Assembly (NCBI GenBank): GCA_905221605.1
Contig: CAJNDS010002652.1
Span: forward strand, 77,436 to 141,435
Reading direction: 5' to 3'
Source of the DNA: Symbiodinium natans
Taxonomy: Eukaryota; Sar; Dinophyceae; Suessiales; Symbiodiniaceae
DNA: 64,000 nucleotides
Part shown: piece after piece, positions 9,810 through 20,800 of the stretch
How the letters are laid out: every line of letters starts with the position of its first letter
Position numbering within the stretch: position 1 is the stretch's first letter
Notes under the pieces: generated by a model
What the model saw: only the letters and a program-made list of their open reading frames with translations
Database searches by the model: none
Told to the model about the DNA's origin: nothing
Made by a program: the position numbers and the translations under genes

Positions 9810-10221
9810 CTTAGATCCGCCCTGACTTCAGGTTTAAGTTTAGGGGTCTTAGGGCTTCGTGCAGTACTGTCATTGGAGCTGAGGGTGCGGGCTGAGGGTG
9901 ATCGACTTTGGGTTTAGGGATTATTGCTGCAAAGCATTTTGGTTTGGGGTTTTAGGCTTCGGACTTATGGGCCAATGACACTGCCCTTATACAGTCTAAG
10001 GTGCTACAGGCCTAGCGTTTGAAGCTAAACTTGGTGCCCACGTTTAGGGTTTTAAGGGGTCCGAAAGTAGAGTTCCCTGAATATACCCCCAAAATGCCAT
10101 AATCCTTACTATAGCTAAACCCGAAATAAGAAAACATAAACAACCCTAAACCCTAAACCCCTAAACCTCTCTAATTAACCTCAACCCCTAAACCCGAAAT
10201 AAGAAGCCGGAAGCCCTCAAC

Positions 10222-10251
10222 CTCCGAAGTCATCGGCCTCTTGCGTCATGG
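10222..10251 (-). CDS. Possible 30-nt exon next to the retrotransposon
   Basis: The acceptor is CCAAAGTCCAG and the donor is GGAG followed by GTTGAGG. Entering with two bases it reads MTQEADDFG plus one base. It would be the first exon downstream of the intron carrying the LTR element, but the phase link to 30721-30774 needs a different donor or a missed exon. Confidence 0.35.
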
Positions 10252-10643
10252 CTGGACTTTGGCCATGCATGCCGCGCCGCGTAGGCGTTGGGGGCTTTAG
10301 GGCTGTTTGGGGCTTTAGGGTTTTAGAACCCTAAACCCTAAACCCTAAAACCTAAACCGGGGCTTAGGGCTTTAGGGGCTTTTGGGGCTTTAGGAAAGGC
10401 TGGGTTCAGGGGTTCAGGGTTTTCGGGTTTGGGGACTAGGGTTTAGGGTTCAGGGTTATGTTTAGGAGTTTCAAGGACTTAGGGCTTAGGGCTTTGTAGG
10501 GCTGAGGCCTGGGGGGGCCTAGAGACTTTGGGAGAGCCACAACGGCATTTTGGGGGAGCGCAGAGAAGCTTTTGGGTTGAGGGTTTGGGGTTTGACAGGT
10601 TTCGGGTTGAGTGATTTTAGGGTTTAGGGTTTAGGGTTTAGGG

Positions 10644-10648
10644 TTTAG
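10644..10648. repeat. Target-site duplication (left copy) TTTAG
   Basis: TTTAG directly precedes the left LTR and is repeated at 30669-30673 directly after the right LTR. It is part of a telomere-like repeat, so the element integrated into TTTAGGG DNA with the 5-bp duplication usual for Ty1/copia elements. Confidence 0.9.
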
Positions 10649-10939
10649 TGCGTGAGGTCGGGTAGTTGCTTGCACTACGCTTTGGCCCCTCACCAGCCAA
10701 ATGGTCTCGCACTTGTTTTCTGCACTGATGTTCGCCTTCAGTCTCCGTCTCGTGCACCCGGGCGGTTTCCAGTTACGCTATTGCGCTTACTTCTAACCTA
10801 TGGGTGACCTTCACTCTAAAGGTTACTTGAGCCAATTGTGGTGAACAGGCCACGGCGTTCTAAAGTGGTTTCCCCGATGTGCGGCGGAGCCGACACAAAG
10901 GGGTCCCCAAAATGTGCTGTGGTTCGGGGATCATTCACA
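10649..10939 (-). repeat. 3' LTR
   Basis: The 291-bp repeat starts TGCGTGAGGTCGGG and ends GGATCATTCACA on +, and is identical to 30379-30668 except for one extra C near 10872. On the minus strand it runs TGTGAATGATCC ... CTCACGCA. Confidence 0.97.
10826..10835 (-). promoter_or_regulatory. Spliced-leader-like motif in the LTR
   Basis: On the minus strand the LTR contains CCACAATTGGCTCAAG followed by TAACC. TTGGCTCAAG is an exact 10-nt match to the 3' end of the dinoflagellate spliced leader (CCATTTTGGCTCAAG). The same motif is at 30556-30565. It could be a leader relic captured by reverse transcription of a trans-spliced transcript, or chance. Confidence 0.35.
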
Positions 10940-10947
10940 CCCCCCAC
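10940..10947 (-). other. Likely polypurine tract
   Basis: Immediately before the 3' LTR the minus strand reads GTGGGGGG, a short G-rich tract in the place expected for priming of plus-strand DNA. It is short and interrupted by a T. Confidence 0.5.
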
Positions 10948-11135
10948 GGCTGGGATTTGCAAAAAATGCTAGACGAACTTGCGTCACGAACATACAATGG
11001 TCCCAGTTAAAAGCGACTTAAAGTCTGGCCGTTCTCCACTGTTTTGCTCTCTTTGCCCGAATTGATAGATGTGAGACAGACTCTCAGCTACTGAAGCGTT
11101 CAATCCCATCCTTTATCTGTACAAAGACTTGCTGC

Positions 11136-11468
11136 TCACGGTTGCGGAATCATGGGCGCGAAAGGCCCTGAAAACATGTCAGCAAATTGCTGATCCATCA
11201 CATTGCGTCTCCAGAATGCATGACTGAGAAGCAGTAGCATCGGCCAAGTTAGCAGAGCATAACCCATACCCACTCGGCTACCACACGAGCTGCGAAGAAT
11301 CGCACATTTCCCTCCAGCGAGCGCATTGGCACATTGCCCCGCTGCTGCTATGCAGTGGCCAAAAAGAGAAATAGCATCGGTGGATATAATGACGTACTCC
11401 ATCGTATTATCTGTTGCATCCATAGGGAAAAGAGGAATCAAAACTGAGAACGCAAAATGCTGAGCCAC
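11136..11468 (-). CDS. Small hypothetical ORF in the 3' region of the retrotransposon
   Basis: The 110-codon ORF lies between the stop of the 2092-codon ORF and the 3' LTR. Residues about 67-86 (MGYALLTWPMLLLLSHAFWR) are hydrophobic and could form one membrane segment, and several cysteines precede it. I do not recognise a family. It has no overlap with the ORF upstream (gap 64 bp) and may simply be open 3' untranslated sequence. An envelope role is not supported: there is no signal peptide, no sequon cluster and no typical length. Confidence 0.25.
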   Translation of the reverse strand: MAQHFAFSVLIPLFPMDATDNTMEYVIISTDAISLFGHCIAAAGQCANALAGGKCAILRSSCGSRVGMGYALLTWPMLLLLSHAFWRRNVMDQQFADMFSGPFAPMIPQP

Positions 11469-11532
11469 AACCAGATTTCAGGAATACCATGGATTCCAGG
11501 GGATGACATACCGGAGGATCCGAGTGCATCAT

Positions 11533-14500
11533 TCACCCTTTCTTTCCCGATCCCTTTCTCGAATGACCGCGAGGATCTTTGGGAGCAGCTTGAGGTGTCC
11601 CAGGATGAGAAGTCTTGGGCTTCGGCTGACTCATGCGGGCCTTCGCACGTGCCGGCATGTCCGTCTCGTCTGCTTCAGGATGACGAGATCCTCCCGACGA
11701 AGTAACCGAAGGTGCGGATGCTGAAGGGTCATAGGCAAGGTACAAAGCCGACGCCTTTGGATTCTCCAAATACTGTGTGGGCTTCAACTTCAGGATGCTC
11801 ATGTCCTTCTTTTGATCACTCAACCATCTGTCCAGCTTCTTGCTGTACTGGTTGGGTAAAGCGCACCCCGAATCCCTCATCACCAGAAGGTTGTTAACGC
11901 TCACCTTCTGCGAGTCCATCAAACTGAGCAGCTGGATCGGGTTGATGTATTTGAATGCCGCGTGGTACGGGATCTCAGCGTTGGGTTTCGTGTAGGAATA
12001 AAGCCTCACGTTCAGCACCTGATAGATGATTTTGGCCATGAACATGTGGACCCTTTGCCCGGCTTCAGCAAATGCTTTCGGGTCCTCGGCCTCATCCGGA
12101 ATCATGGGGAGGTTGAAGCTCTCCTTGTTGTATCCCAGCTGGATCGCCCCACGCATGACGTAGAAGACGAACTTGTTGGCGTAATAACGCTCAATCATGA
12201 ACTGCTGGTTCTCCACAGAGCTGGCATACTGCCTTACCTCGTCTTCCATGAGGTCTCTCGGCAACGCCGTGTCCTCATCGATAGGGACAATAGGCCATGT
12301 CCCAGACGCGTCGTGTCTCATGCCTGAGGCGAACTGGTCCTTCATCTTCTTGTATGGAGTCATGATGATTTTCTCAAACAGATTCCATTTATGGACCAGC
12401 ACGTACGCGAAGAAGGCGTCGAGGTGACAGTACAACCTGAAGTTGTGGTCCACGCATGCTGCGTAGTCGGTGTCAATGTTGACATTGCACTCCAGCGCAA
12501 GGCGAGCTTTCCTCTCGCTCCGATCGTCCAACGAATCGCCTTCCCTGTCTCCTACCAGCACGAATGCTCGCTGATTCTGCGCATCCATCTCCACCTCTTC
12601 TTGGTTGGGAGCCTCCATCTCCACATCGCGGTACATGTCGCGAATCTCGTCGGGGATCTCCTCGGCCTCAGGCTCCGCCACGCTTTCCCGTGGACTATTT
12701 GCCTCCACATCCCCTGCTGGATTCTGCACTCCGCGGAGCGGAAGCGCATCCTCCTGAACAGGTTCTGATGGTGGCTCATCTTCCACTTCAATCTCCACAA
12801 CCTCGTTGTTGACGACGGCAGCGGCCTGGTTGAGTGCCTGGCGGACCACTTCCGGATCAATCCTTTCGGGTTCCGGATTGGCACGCACATGTTGGATCCT
12901 CCCCATGGACAGGAAAACTCTCCCACACGTGAGGCAAATTGCGAAGCTCGCAGGGGTATGCCTGCCGCAGCAGGGGCAAACCCTCAAGATCAGCGGATCG
13001 CTTGTGGTGGTGTGAGTCGTCACTCGCCGGAATGTCCTTGAGAGAAACTGGAAAGCACGCTTGATGATGTTTCCAGGAACGGTGTCGCCCGCCTGCTCAA
13101 TTGCTTGCAAGATCTCGCGCCTCTCGCCTTCATGCGGGCCAGCGTCGGTGCCTTCCATGGTGCTGACGAGGTCTTCCACCGAAGGTTTTGGTGGTTCACG
13201 ATCTGGATTGATGCGTGCGTCCCCGTACCCTTCGACCATCTCCTTGGACAGCTCTTTGGAGTACACCTTGAAGACTTCGCTGAACTCGAAGTACCTTCCT
13301 TGGCTTGGCATGCAGATCCAAACGTGCTTGACGGCCTCGAATGGAATTTGCCGCTGGACGAGAAACATTCCATTGATCGTGATCACTGCGTTGTAGCGCA
13401 TGAGTTCATAGGCTGGAACGTACAATACTGCAATTGGTGACCTCGGCCTTCCGGGAATCCTTGTTCTCACCGTCTGATTTCTCGGATCCCATGGCGGGAA
13501 CGTCCCGAAATGGCTGTGGACTCGACCGCCTGACGCCCCTCCACCTGGAAGAAGTCCTTTCGCCACGATGTTGGCGAGAAGCTCTGGGGCCGTGGTGTGA
13601 TACCCCCCACCAATCTGGTTGACCAAGCTTGTAGTCAAGTGACATGCGACCCTGTCGTCATTCACCCGCACCAGTGAATTGGAGTTGCTGGAGTGTCCAC
13701 TTGTGGCCCTGATCGCCCACGGCTGCACCCAATTGTCGCACCGGCGTAGGGTACCGGACGTGATGTCATGCGTCAACCTGTGCCCTCCGAGTTCTTCAAG
13801 TTGGGCACGCTGGGTTGCGCCGACGCCCGGAGTGCCGTCCCACGGCGTATCAGATGCTCTTTGTCCAGGTTTGGGCGCCACGATCTTGATGCCCAGGAAT
13901 TGGAGTCTAATTCTCCCATTGGTGCGGTACTCGTAGTACGCATAGTCGATCAGCATTTGAATTCTTCTCTGATACTCCGAGTTGTCGTCTCGAGCTGAAC
14001 TCCTTGCGTAATACCTCCCGCTTTGCCAGAAGTTCTCCAAGTGGATGAAGTCTTTGAGCATCACCCACCCTCCGGTGTCGCACGGGATTGTCGGGAGCTG
14101 ATTGTGCATGTAGTTCGTTTCTCTGTTTGCTAGGCGGTGCCTAAGCAAACGTTGCACATCATAGCCCAGGGATTTGATCCTGCGATGATAATCCCGATTG
14201 CGATGGTTGTCATTGGAGGATGTCGCGGGAACCAGGGCCGAAAAGTGCCTGTGAGCGAACCTTGCACCCTTGATGGGTAGGAGCCGGAGGTCCCCTCCGA
14301 TGACCATCTTGCCGATGTTCACGTACCCCACGTTCGAGGAAGGATACTCATCGATGTCGCTTCGGAGAGGGTGTGTTGCAACGTCTCCTCCAACCTCCTG
14401 CTCAATCAATCGGCGCGTTGCATCCTGCGATTGTAATCCGATCTCGTAGATGCTCTGCCCGCCGACCCACGATACGTCCTCGATGGACTTGATGATGTCA

Positions 14501-17500
14501 AGGCAAGACTTCGGCTCGTGGTAGCGAATCTCGACGAATGAACGAGCATTGCCGGCGTTGTTCGCAATCCACCGCCTAGGAGCTGGCGCAGCTTTGGGCT
14601 CTGGAAGATCAGGTCTCGGTTGGGGCCTGCGTTTGGGTCGAAGCGTTCTTGTCGCAGTTTCTTCTGGTTCTTCATCGACTTCGATCACGACCACTGTAGG
14701 ATCCTCAACTGAGATTGATGCTTGACGCCGTCTTGGCAGCGGGCCTCTGGAATCCTCCGAAGACGCTGCAGCTCCAGGCTCAACGCTTTCCCCATCCCCA
14801 CCCGGAGTATCCGAAGCGGTTCCTGGTACTTGCGGAGCGCGAGCGGCATCTTGCAAATTCTTCTCTGCCCATCTTTGGAAGATCTCAGTTGGTGGCGTAC
14901 TGCTTGACTTGTGCATCTTAGCCAGGCTTTTCCCAATGATGCTGAATGCTTCGTTCACCACCAGAGCGTTGTACCCCCCATTTGCTTCGCAATTTCGGGT
15001 GTTGTGGCCATAGTTGCCGCAAGCAAGGCACATGCTGGGTGGTTGCATACCAGCGGTTATGCGTAGGGCATTGAGTGCTCGGACGTAACCTTCACAAGGA
15101 CGTGATATCTCACCCAGCTCGGTCTCGTTCGGTTCTTGCATGGTGGGGATAGAGCTTGCCTCGGGCACGCCCATATCATCATCTTCCTGCCCCTCAGGTT
15201 CCACGCCGGAGGATCCGAGCGCTTCCCCTCCATGGGCTTGATCTTCGCCTTCTGGTTCTCCACCACGAGGTTCTGCACTGGGGACGGGTGCTGCGGAGAA
15301 CTCTTCAGGTCGTTGATCTTCCGGAGAAAGGGTTCCGAGGACTGGCTCCTCAATTGGCAGGACTCGATCGACAAGGACCGCATGCCATTCTCCTTGGAGT
15401 AAAGTGTTCTCGTACTCCATGATCTGCTGAATCGTCTCTGCATCATTTGCCCGGGGAGGACGACGTTTTCGATTCTCCACGGCAGTAATTCGCACCGCCT
15501 CCGCTGCAGCAAACCGATAGAAAGACCGTTCGATTCCTCGAAGACAAGCGAGATGATCTTCGTACGATCCCCAGGCTCCGAATGCCGAAGGATACCTGCA
15601 TGCGATTGTCAGGATGCCGAGCGCAACCTCCAGGGTGTCTCCCATGAGCTCGGCGGCCGGGTCGGCATTGCCATTGTACATGCCTTTGACCTCGTCCTGA
15701 TCGAAGATGCTATGGAGGAAGCCTGCATAGGCTGCGTTGCCTGCATCGTACAAGGGCAAGAGGCAGGCCATGCCGTCCACCGTGTACCCGAAGTCCCACG
15801 ACAACCGTCTCCCCTTCGCCCATCTGGTGTATTCGCTGGCTTGTTTGGTGTTCAAGCGCAACCCAGCCGAGGACGAGACGATTTTGCCATAGTTGGTGTA
15901 CGCGACCTTCGAGCATGCAAAGATGTACGATTTGAGATCCTCTTTGGGAATCACTGGGGATCCATCCTGGTACACAAAGTCATGTTTCTGAGCAAATATG
16001 GCGCACCCTGCAGCATGGCGTTCTGACTTCCGAACCTCCTCCCATTTGTTGACGCCATAGTCCTTGTCCCACATTGCTTTGAGCGAACAGAAGGGACAAT
16101 ACGCTGGAGATTGGATTGGTCCGAACTCGCCTTGGAAGGAGTTCTTCAGCTTGTTGAACTCGTCGACGCATGCCTGACACACATGGAATTGGCCACTCGG
16201 GGCAGTGGGATGCTTGCTGATGAGGCCCTCGATGTCAATCCAGTAGGTTTCACCGTCGTAGAACGGTTCTGGGCTGACCATGGCGATGTCCGCATCCACC
16301 CAAGTCATGTCCACGCCTCCGCGGATGCCCTCAAGCTCCGATGCCCTCTCCACGACTCGTTGATGTCGTTCTTGCGTGTCATCATTGGCCGACGCGGTCC
16401 GAATGTCGTCGCTGCTCGACGGTGCAAAGACCGCCTTCGCATCCGCAGTCTCCATGTTCACGGAATCCAAGTGAGGTTCGCAATCGCCCATGCTCTCTGG
16501 GGGTGCCATGCAAAGCGTGATGATCTTTTCTTGCAGCAAATGTTTGTCGAATGCCGCCACCGCCAAATGCATCTCCTCCGGATTGATCCGGAAAGTGTCG
16601 CTGCCCTTGTGGAGAGTCACAGCAATTCGAGCCCACAGCAGTGATGACGTGAAAACAATGCATCCCCTTGCTCGGAGCTCCACTGCGATCCAATCGATGG
16701 CAGCCCACGGCATCGCTGCACCAACGTCCTTCCCGATGAAACGGGGATCGTCGTTGAGGGTCACAATCACGGCACGTTGCAGAAGGTCTGACAAGTCCAT
16801 GATTGGATCGACGAACCACTTTCGCATGTTCTCGGGAGTCGCATTGCCATGCTCCCAAACCAGGAGATCGTTGATGGCTCTGAACGACAAGTAGACGTGC
16901 GCGGTGACGTCGATGCTCTGCCCGGGACCTCTCCATTCTCGGACTGCATCTCTGGCTTTGGTGGCAACGACTTGGAATCCTTCAGGTAGGAGTGGATCGA
17001 GGCTTTCATCAACGGTCTGGCAGTACGAATGGGCATCATACCATCCCTTTTCTTGGAGCTTGCTGGCCATCGTGTAGGTCAAGCGGTTCTTGGTTTTCGT
17101 CCACACCTCGAAGTCAGCCAGGATGATTGTTTTGCTGGATCGCACCGCTGTGACATCGGGGGTACTTGCCTGACGAATGGAAGCGCTGAACTTTCTCAGT
17201 CCAGCCGTCAACAAGGCTCTCTGCTCCGGGCTGCTGTTGAAGTGGAAAATTCCCAGCTCTCCCGTAGCCGTGGATTGCATGACCGCCGCAAACATTGTGC
17301 CAGGAGTTGGTAGCTGACGGATTGTGCACAAGAAAACCTTCTCGTACAGCACCTTGTAAAGTCGTAGCCACTCCACATCCCCTTTCTTCATGAATGTTGC
17401 CATGTGAAACGCACCTGCGCGATTCGACTGGCTCATCCCGTAGAGCTTGGCAAGGTGTGTGGTGACGCGCCGAAGGTAAATTTGCTCGCTGCTGGTTCCA

Positions 17501-17811
17501 AATTTCCCGTTGATCTTGGGTGTCTGATCACGTGCGGGTAGGACATCTGTAGGATCATCTTTGTGTACGATGATGGTTGTACCCAGCTGCACGCGATGTC
17601 TGGATTGGAACTTGACGAACTTCTCCATGTACCCATCGGGAGTAGGATCCAGATACCAGCGAACTTCATCGGGTTCTCCTTCTGGTTGGGCAGTTGGCTC
17701 AGCTCCCCGAGGATCGGAAGAACTGGCCGCGGTTCCCGGTTGGGATGCCGGCGGAGCGGACATCCTCCGGTCCCCGCTGCCTCTTGGCGGATTCACCTCT
17801 TGCTTCGACAA
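11533..17811 (-). CDS. Retrotransposon ORF4 (2092 aa) with Tpt1/KptA-type RNA 2'-phosphotransferase domain and zinc knuckle
   Basis: Its ATG overlaps the end of ORF3 by 19 nt. Seen in order are a CxxC...CxxC pair (C545, C548, C572, C575), acidic low-complexity linkers, a CCHC zinc knuckle (C928-x2-C931-x4-H936-x4-C941), then a region with the Tpt1/KptA signatures. These are LLRH (R1224, H1225) followed by GGWVMLKDFI, AIRATSGHS (R1368, H1373), YHTT with a downstream GLLPGGG, and GRVHSHF (R1430). The family's catalytic Arg-His-Arg-Arg set is therefore complete. A four-cysteine zinc ribbon follows (C1612, C1615, C1626, C1629). Known family members remove a 2'-phosphate from spliced tRNA using NAD+. 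Here the first lobe is separated from the IRA motif by about 140 residues, longer than in stand-alone enzymes (about 180-230 aa in total). The remaining sequence is unrecognised. The C-terminus is Lys/Arg/Ser-rich. Identification of the Tpt1 core is fairly firm; its role in the element is unknown. Confidence 0.7.
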   Translation of the reverse strand: MSKQEVNPPRGSGDRRMSAPPASQPGTAASSSDPRGAEPTAQPEGEPDEVRWYLDPTPDGYMEKFVKFQSRHRVQLGTTIIVHKDDPTDVLPARDQTPKINGKFGTSSEQIYLRRVTTHLAKLYGMSQSNRAGAFHMATFMKKGDVEWLRLYKVLYEKVFLCTIRQLPTPGTMFAAVMQSTATGELGIFHFNSSPEQRALLTAGLRKFSASIRQASTPDVTAVRSSKTIILADFEVWTKTKNRLTYTMASKLQEKGWYDAHSYCQTVDESLDPLLPEGFQVVATKARDAVREWRGPGQSIDVTAHVYLSFRAINDLLVWEHGNATPENMRKWFVDPIMDLSDLLQRAVIVTLNDDPRFIGKDVGAAMPWAAIDWIAVELRARGCIVFTSSLLWARIAVTLHKGSDTFRINPEEMHLAVAAFDKHLLQEKIITLCMAPPESMGDCEPHLDSVNMETADAKAVFAPSSSDDIRTASANDDTQERHQRVVERASELEGIRGGVDMTWVDADIAMVSPEPFYDGETYWIDIEGLISKHPTAPSGQFHVCQACVDEFNKLKNSFQGEFGPIQSPAYCPFCSLKAMWDKDYGVNKWEEVRKSERHAAGCAIFAQKHDFVYQDGSPVIPKEDLKSYIFACSKVAYTNYGKIVSSSAGLRLNTKQASEYTRWAKGRRLSWDFGYTVDGMACLLPLYDAGNAAYAGFLHSIFDQDEVKGMYNGNADPAAELMGDTLEVALGILTIACRYPSAFGAWGSYEDHLACLRGIERSFYRFAAAEAVRITAVENRKRRPPRANDAETIQQIMEYENTLLQGEWHAVLVDRVLPIEEPVLGTLSPEDQRPEEFSAAPVPSAEPRGGEPEGEDQAHGGEALGSSGVEPEGQEDDDMGVPEASSIPTMQEPNETELGEISRPCEGYVRALNALRITAGMQPPSMCLACGNYGHNTRNCEANGGYNALVVNEAFSIIGKSLAKMHKSSSTPPTEIFQRWAEKNLQDAARAPQVPGTASDTPGGDGESVEPGAAASSEDSRGPLPRRRQASISVEDPTVVVIEVDEEPEETATRTLRPKRRPQPRPDLPEPKAAPAPRRWIANNAGNARSFVEIRYHEPKSCLDIIKSIEDVSWVGGQSIYEIGLQSQDATRRLIEQEVGGDVATHPLRSDIDEYPSSNVGYVNIGKMVIGGDLRLLPIKGARFAHRHFSALVPATSSNDNHRNRDYHRRIKSLGYDVQRLLRHRLANRETNYMHNQLPTIPCDTGGWVMLKDFIHLENFWQSGRYYARSSARDDNSEYQRRIQMLIDYAYYEYRTNGRIRLQFLGIKIVAPKPGQRASDTPWDGTPGVGATQRAQLEELGGHRLTHDITSGTLRRCDNWVQPWAIRATSGHSSNSNSLVRVNDDRVACHLTTSLVNQIGGGYHTTAPELLANIVAKGLLPGGGASGGRVHSHFGTFPPWDPRNQTVRTRIPGRPRSPIAVLYVPAYELMRYNAVITINGMFLVQRQIPFEAVKHVWICMPSQGRYFEFSEVFKVYSKELSKEMVEGYGDARINPDREPPKPSVEDLVSTMEGTDAGPHEGERREILQAIEQAGDTVPGNIIKRAFQFLSRTFRRVTTHTTTSDPLILRVCPCCGRHTPASFAICLTCGRVFLSMGRIQHVRANPEPERIDPEVVRQALNQAAAVVNNEVVEIEVEDEPPSEPVQEDALPLRGVQNPAGDVEANSPRESVAEPEAEEIPDEIRDMYRDVEMEAPNQEEVEMDAQNQRAFVLVGDREGDSLDDRSERKARLALECNVNIDTDYAACVDHNFRLYCHLDAFFAYVLVHKWNLFEKIIMTPYKKMKDQFASGMRHDASGTWPIVPIDEDTALPRDLMEDEVRQYASSVENQQFMIERYYANKFVFYVMRGAIQLGYNKESFNLPMIPDEAEDPKAFAEAGQRVHMFMAKIIYQVLNVRLYSYTKPNAEIPYHAAFKYINPIQLLSLMDSQKVSVNNLLVMRDSGCALPNQYSKKLDRWLSDQKKDMSILKLKPTQYLENPKASALYLAYDPSASAPSVTSSGGSRHPEADETDMPARAKARMSQPKPKTSHPGTPQAAPKDPRGHSRKGSGKKG

Positions 17812-20800
17812 AGGATGCGCCCCGTTGCCTGTCTTGGTGATGGCGTAGACGTCGATCTGTTGGCAGGATGATCCTCTTCCACGAAAGGAGCCGGCAATTC
17901 AGGAACGGATGGGGACGCAGGCCCTGCGGGATGTTGACGTTGAACATTCACCCAAGGCGGGTGCGAATTCAATGCCGGAAAAAACACCGTGCCTGTTGGA
18001 TCGGGCTTCAGGTACGGCGGCTGTTCACGTCCTTCGGAGTAACACTCGGCTCGCAGGTTCGTGATCTCGGACATCCAAGACCTGTGAGTCCTGTACATGT
18101 CGTGGACCGCCCTCAAGACGTTCTGCTCGGCAGCCAGCTGGTTCCACGAGCTGTGTGAAAAGGAAGCTGGTAACCCGAGACCGGTTGGTGGCGGGGCCAT
18201 GACGACAGTTGTCGCATTCACCAACGACTCCCGGAGCTCGGCTCCGGTCGTTCTCGATGGTTCCGATGGCCACACCGTCCGACTGTCGTTGAGGTATTCG
18301 TGGGCTGTATGCAAGGCGACCGACAACCCTTGGAGGCTGTTGACTGCATGAGCGACCGCCGCGGACACGTTCTCCGGGGGGTCGACCACGATCTCGATCA
18401 GATCCCACACATTCATCTGCGTGTTCTCGGCGACCTGATTGTGGCTTCTCAAGCAGTAACCCACTTGCTTCGCCATTGACCAAATCAGCTCCAGCAAATC
18501 CCAGAAGTCCTGGGTGAGAAGCATGCATGGTAGCCCTTCACGACGGTTGGGGAGGTTCTCGCGAAAGTAGGAATTAAGCCGCATCCAGTCGTTGTACCTA
18601 GTCACATAGATCCATGCACTCTTGGTGACAACTGGCCTGCAAATGACATTCGGATCGAGATATCCATCCATAGTCACCACCGTCAGACATGGATGTTGGG
18701 GATCCAAACGCCCTTGTTCAGCATCTTGAACCAAAACGTCGACGAACATGTCAATGTTCTTGAAGAGGTCAATCTCAATGACGTGGTCCAGAAGCTCCTG
18801 CAACACTTGCCGAGTCGAATCGGTGCTGATCGCAGTCTTGACGACCTTGATGAACGTGGTGACATGGCTAAGGACTGTCTTGTAGCTCTCCGCGCTCCTT
18901 GCTGGCAATAGGCTTTCCACCACACCTCGAAACAACTCCCGAACTCTGACTTCAGGAAATCCGTATGGGCTGGAGGGTGCCGCGACTGCCGCCAAAAGGA
19001 TAGCTGGCACTCCAAATTCCACCCACGCAGCAATGTTCGCATTCGTGGCGACCATGCCTTGCTCCAATCGTCCAGGAAGAGGTTGCCCTCTCAATGATCG
19101 CAGCGCATGACATGTCGTGCGCAAAGCAGTCATCCCATTGCCAACGGGGATGTTGATGCCCGATCTCTGGTACGGCAGGGAGAAGAGGTCTTGAGGTCGC
19201 GACCATGGAACATGCGGAGGAATGGGCCTCTGCTGTTGTCCGTCCATGCTGGTTCTGGGACCGGCGGAGCCGAGTCCCTTCCCCAGACGCAGATCCGAGC
19301 CGGCGGAGCCGAACCCCTCACTGCACTTTGGATTAGGGTCGGAGGATCCGAACCCTATTCCTGGCGTAGGACAAACGATTATGCAAGTACCTTGGAACTC
19401 ATGTTGCACCTGGCTTTTACTGCAACGCAAACTGACATGAACAAGTACACATGAAGCTGCCACATGAACACTCTGAGCAGAGCCCCTGCGGATATTGCGA
19501 GCTTCATCACGCCATGCGTTGTGCAACAGCTTTGCCATGTGTGGTGTGTAGTTTCCTGCCTCCTTGAGCGCCTGACCTCTTGGTGTGCCATGTTCATGTG
19601 TGTTGTCGCACGTGACCCCCTTGAGGTTCAACATGGTTGACACATTTGTGGCGATACACCACGCTTTGAGTAAAGGAATGCCGTCTTTGTCAACAACACC
19701 CATCATGCAACCGTCAATTCGCACAACACGCAATGAATGCTGCTTTATTAGGGCTTGAACTTCGGGCCAACTCCAATACAAACAGGTTTTAGGCAACTCA
19801 AAAGCGATTTTGGGGGAAAATACCGCCAGCTTTCGCAAAAGGCGTTTGAGAGCTTTCAGTAAGTCCCTAAATTTCTTCCGATGTTCCTTTCCCTTTTCAG
19901 TTTCACCCCCCATTTCGTTCACCTTGATCCAATTGGACCCCCCAGTGCACGGAAGAGAAGCAAACACAAGAATCGGACATTTGGGATTGGATTTTCGGAA
20001 TCGTTCCGCCTCCTTGAGGATGTTGCTTTCACATGCCTTGGTTTGGGCTTGGAGAGCTTCATGCACGCGCATGACGTGAGCTCCCCTTGTAGCACTCGAG
20101 GATTTACCCAAGCTACTGTCCTTAGAGCAACAGAATTCAATGATCATCCTGTCCTTACCCGACGGTAACTTCTCAACAGAACTGCAGGCCTTGGGGTCCT
20201 CAACCTTGGCGTCCCGCTCAGAAAGCATTTTCAACAAGAGGCGTGACACTTTACTGGTTCTCTTTCCACACCCATCCCCGTGAGTCTCGACAGCTTCACG
20301 TGATGCATGATGATGTTGCATGCCGCACACACCCTTCACGTTTTCAGGGGCTTTGAGTCCATGAATGAGAAACTCAGTAGCTTCGTTGACATACACGATG
20401 TTCGGGGCCCCGCTTCCCTGTGGAACGCAGATCCTCCGACCGTGGCAGCAATCAGCAATTGTGAATCTCTCCCACTTCATGCAATCAACTATGTTTTTGT
20501 ACTGTGCCGACTTTCGAAACTTCGGCTTGTCAGGAACCTCGACGATAGTAGTCGCCCCTTTCTTCCGGGCCTCAAAGACTAAATCAATGACCTCCCCCCA
20601 GGGGTAATCTACGACGCCTCGGTCCTCATAAAAGCGTTCTCTAGGATCAACATCAAGCCAAGAAGCTCGATTCAGCGCCCCTGCTCCTATGAACAGAACG
20701 TTCCGAAGATCCTTGAACGACCATTTAATGATGTCTTTGCAGTACTGGTAGGCGCCGCGTGCATCCGCTTCCGGCACGCAGATGACGTTGACGTCCGGCG

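Larger units (their letters stand above)
1..10643. repeat. Mosaic of interstitial telomere-like tracts with embedded exons and fold-back elements
   Basis: Tracts of TTTAGGG or CCCTAAA, 40-650 bp long and of both orientations, alternate with 50-150 bp of other DNA. Variants (TTTGGGG, TTTTAGGG, TTCAGGG, TTAAGGG) are frequent, so the arrays are degenerate. The intervening DNA is of two kinds: GC-rich islands read here as exons, usually between a CCCTAAA tract on the left and a TTTAGGG tract on the right, and hairpin elements, usually between tracts in the opposite arrangement. About 7515-8170 is a long degenerate G-rich tract with nothing else recognisable. In 9830-10200 and 10255-10640 I see only degenerate repeats and no supported gene. 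The alternating orientation rules out a simple chromosome end. Confidence 0.85.

Noticed and set aside
11136-11468. Envelope-like gene in the retrotransposon
   Set aside because: It has only one hydrophobic stretch and no signal peptide, cleavage site or glycosylation cluster. It is kept as a small hypothetical ORF.
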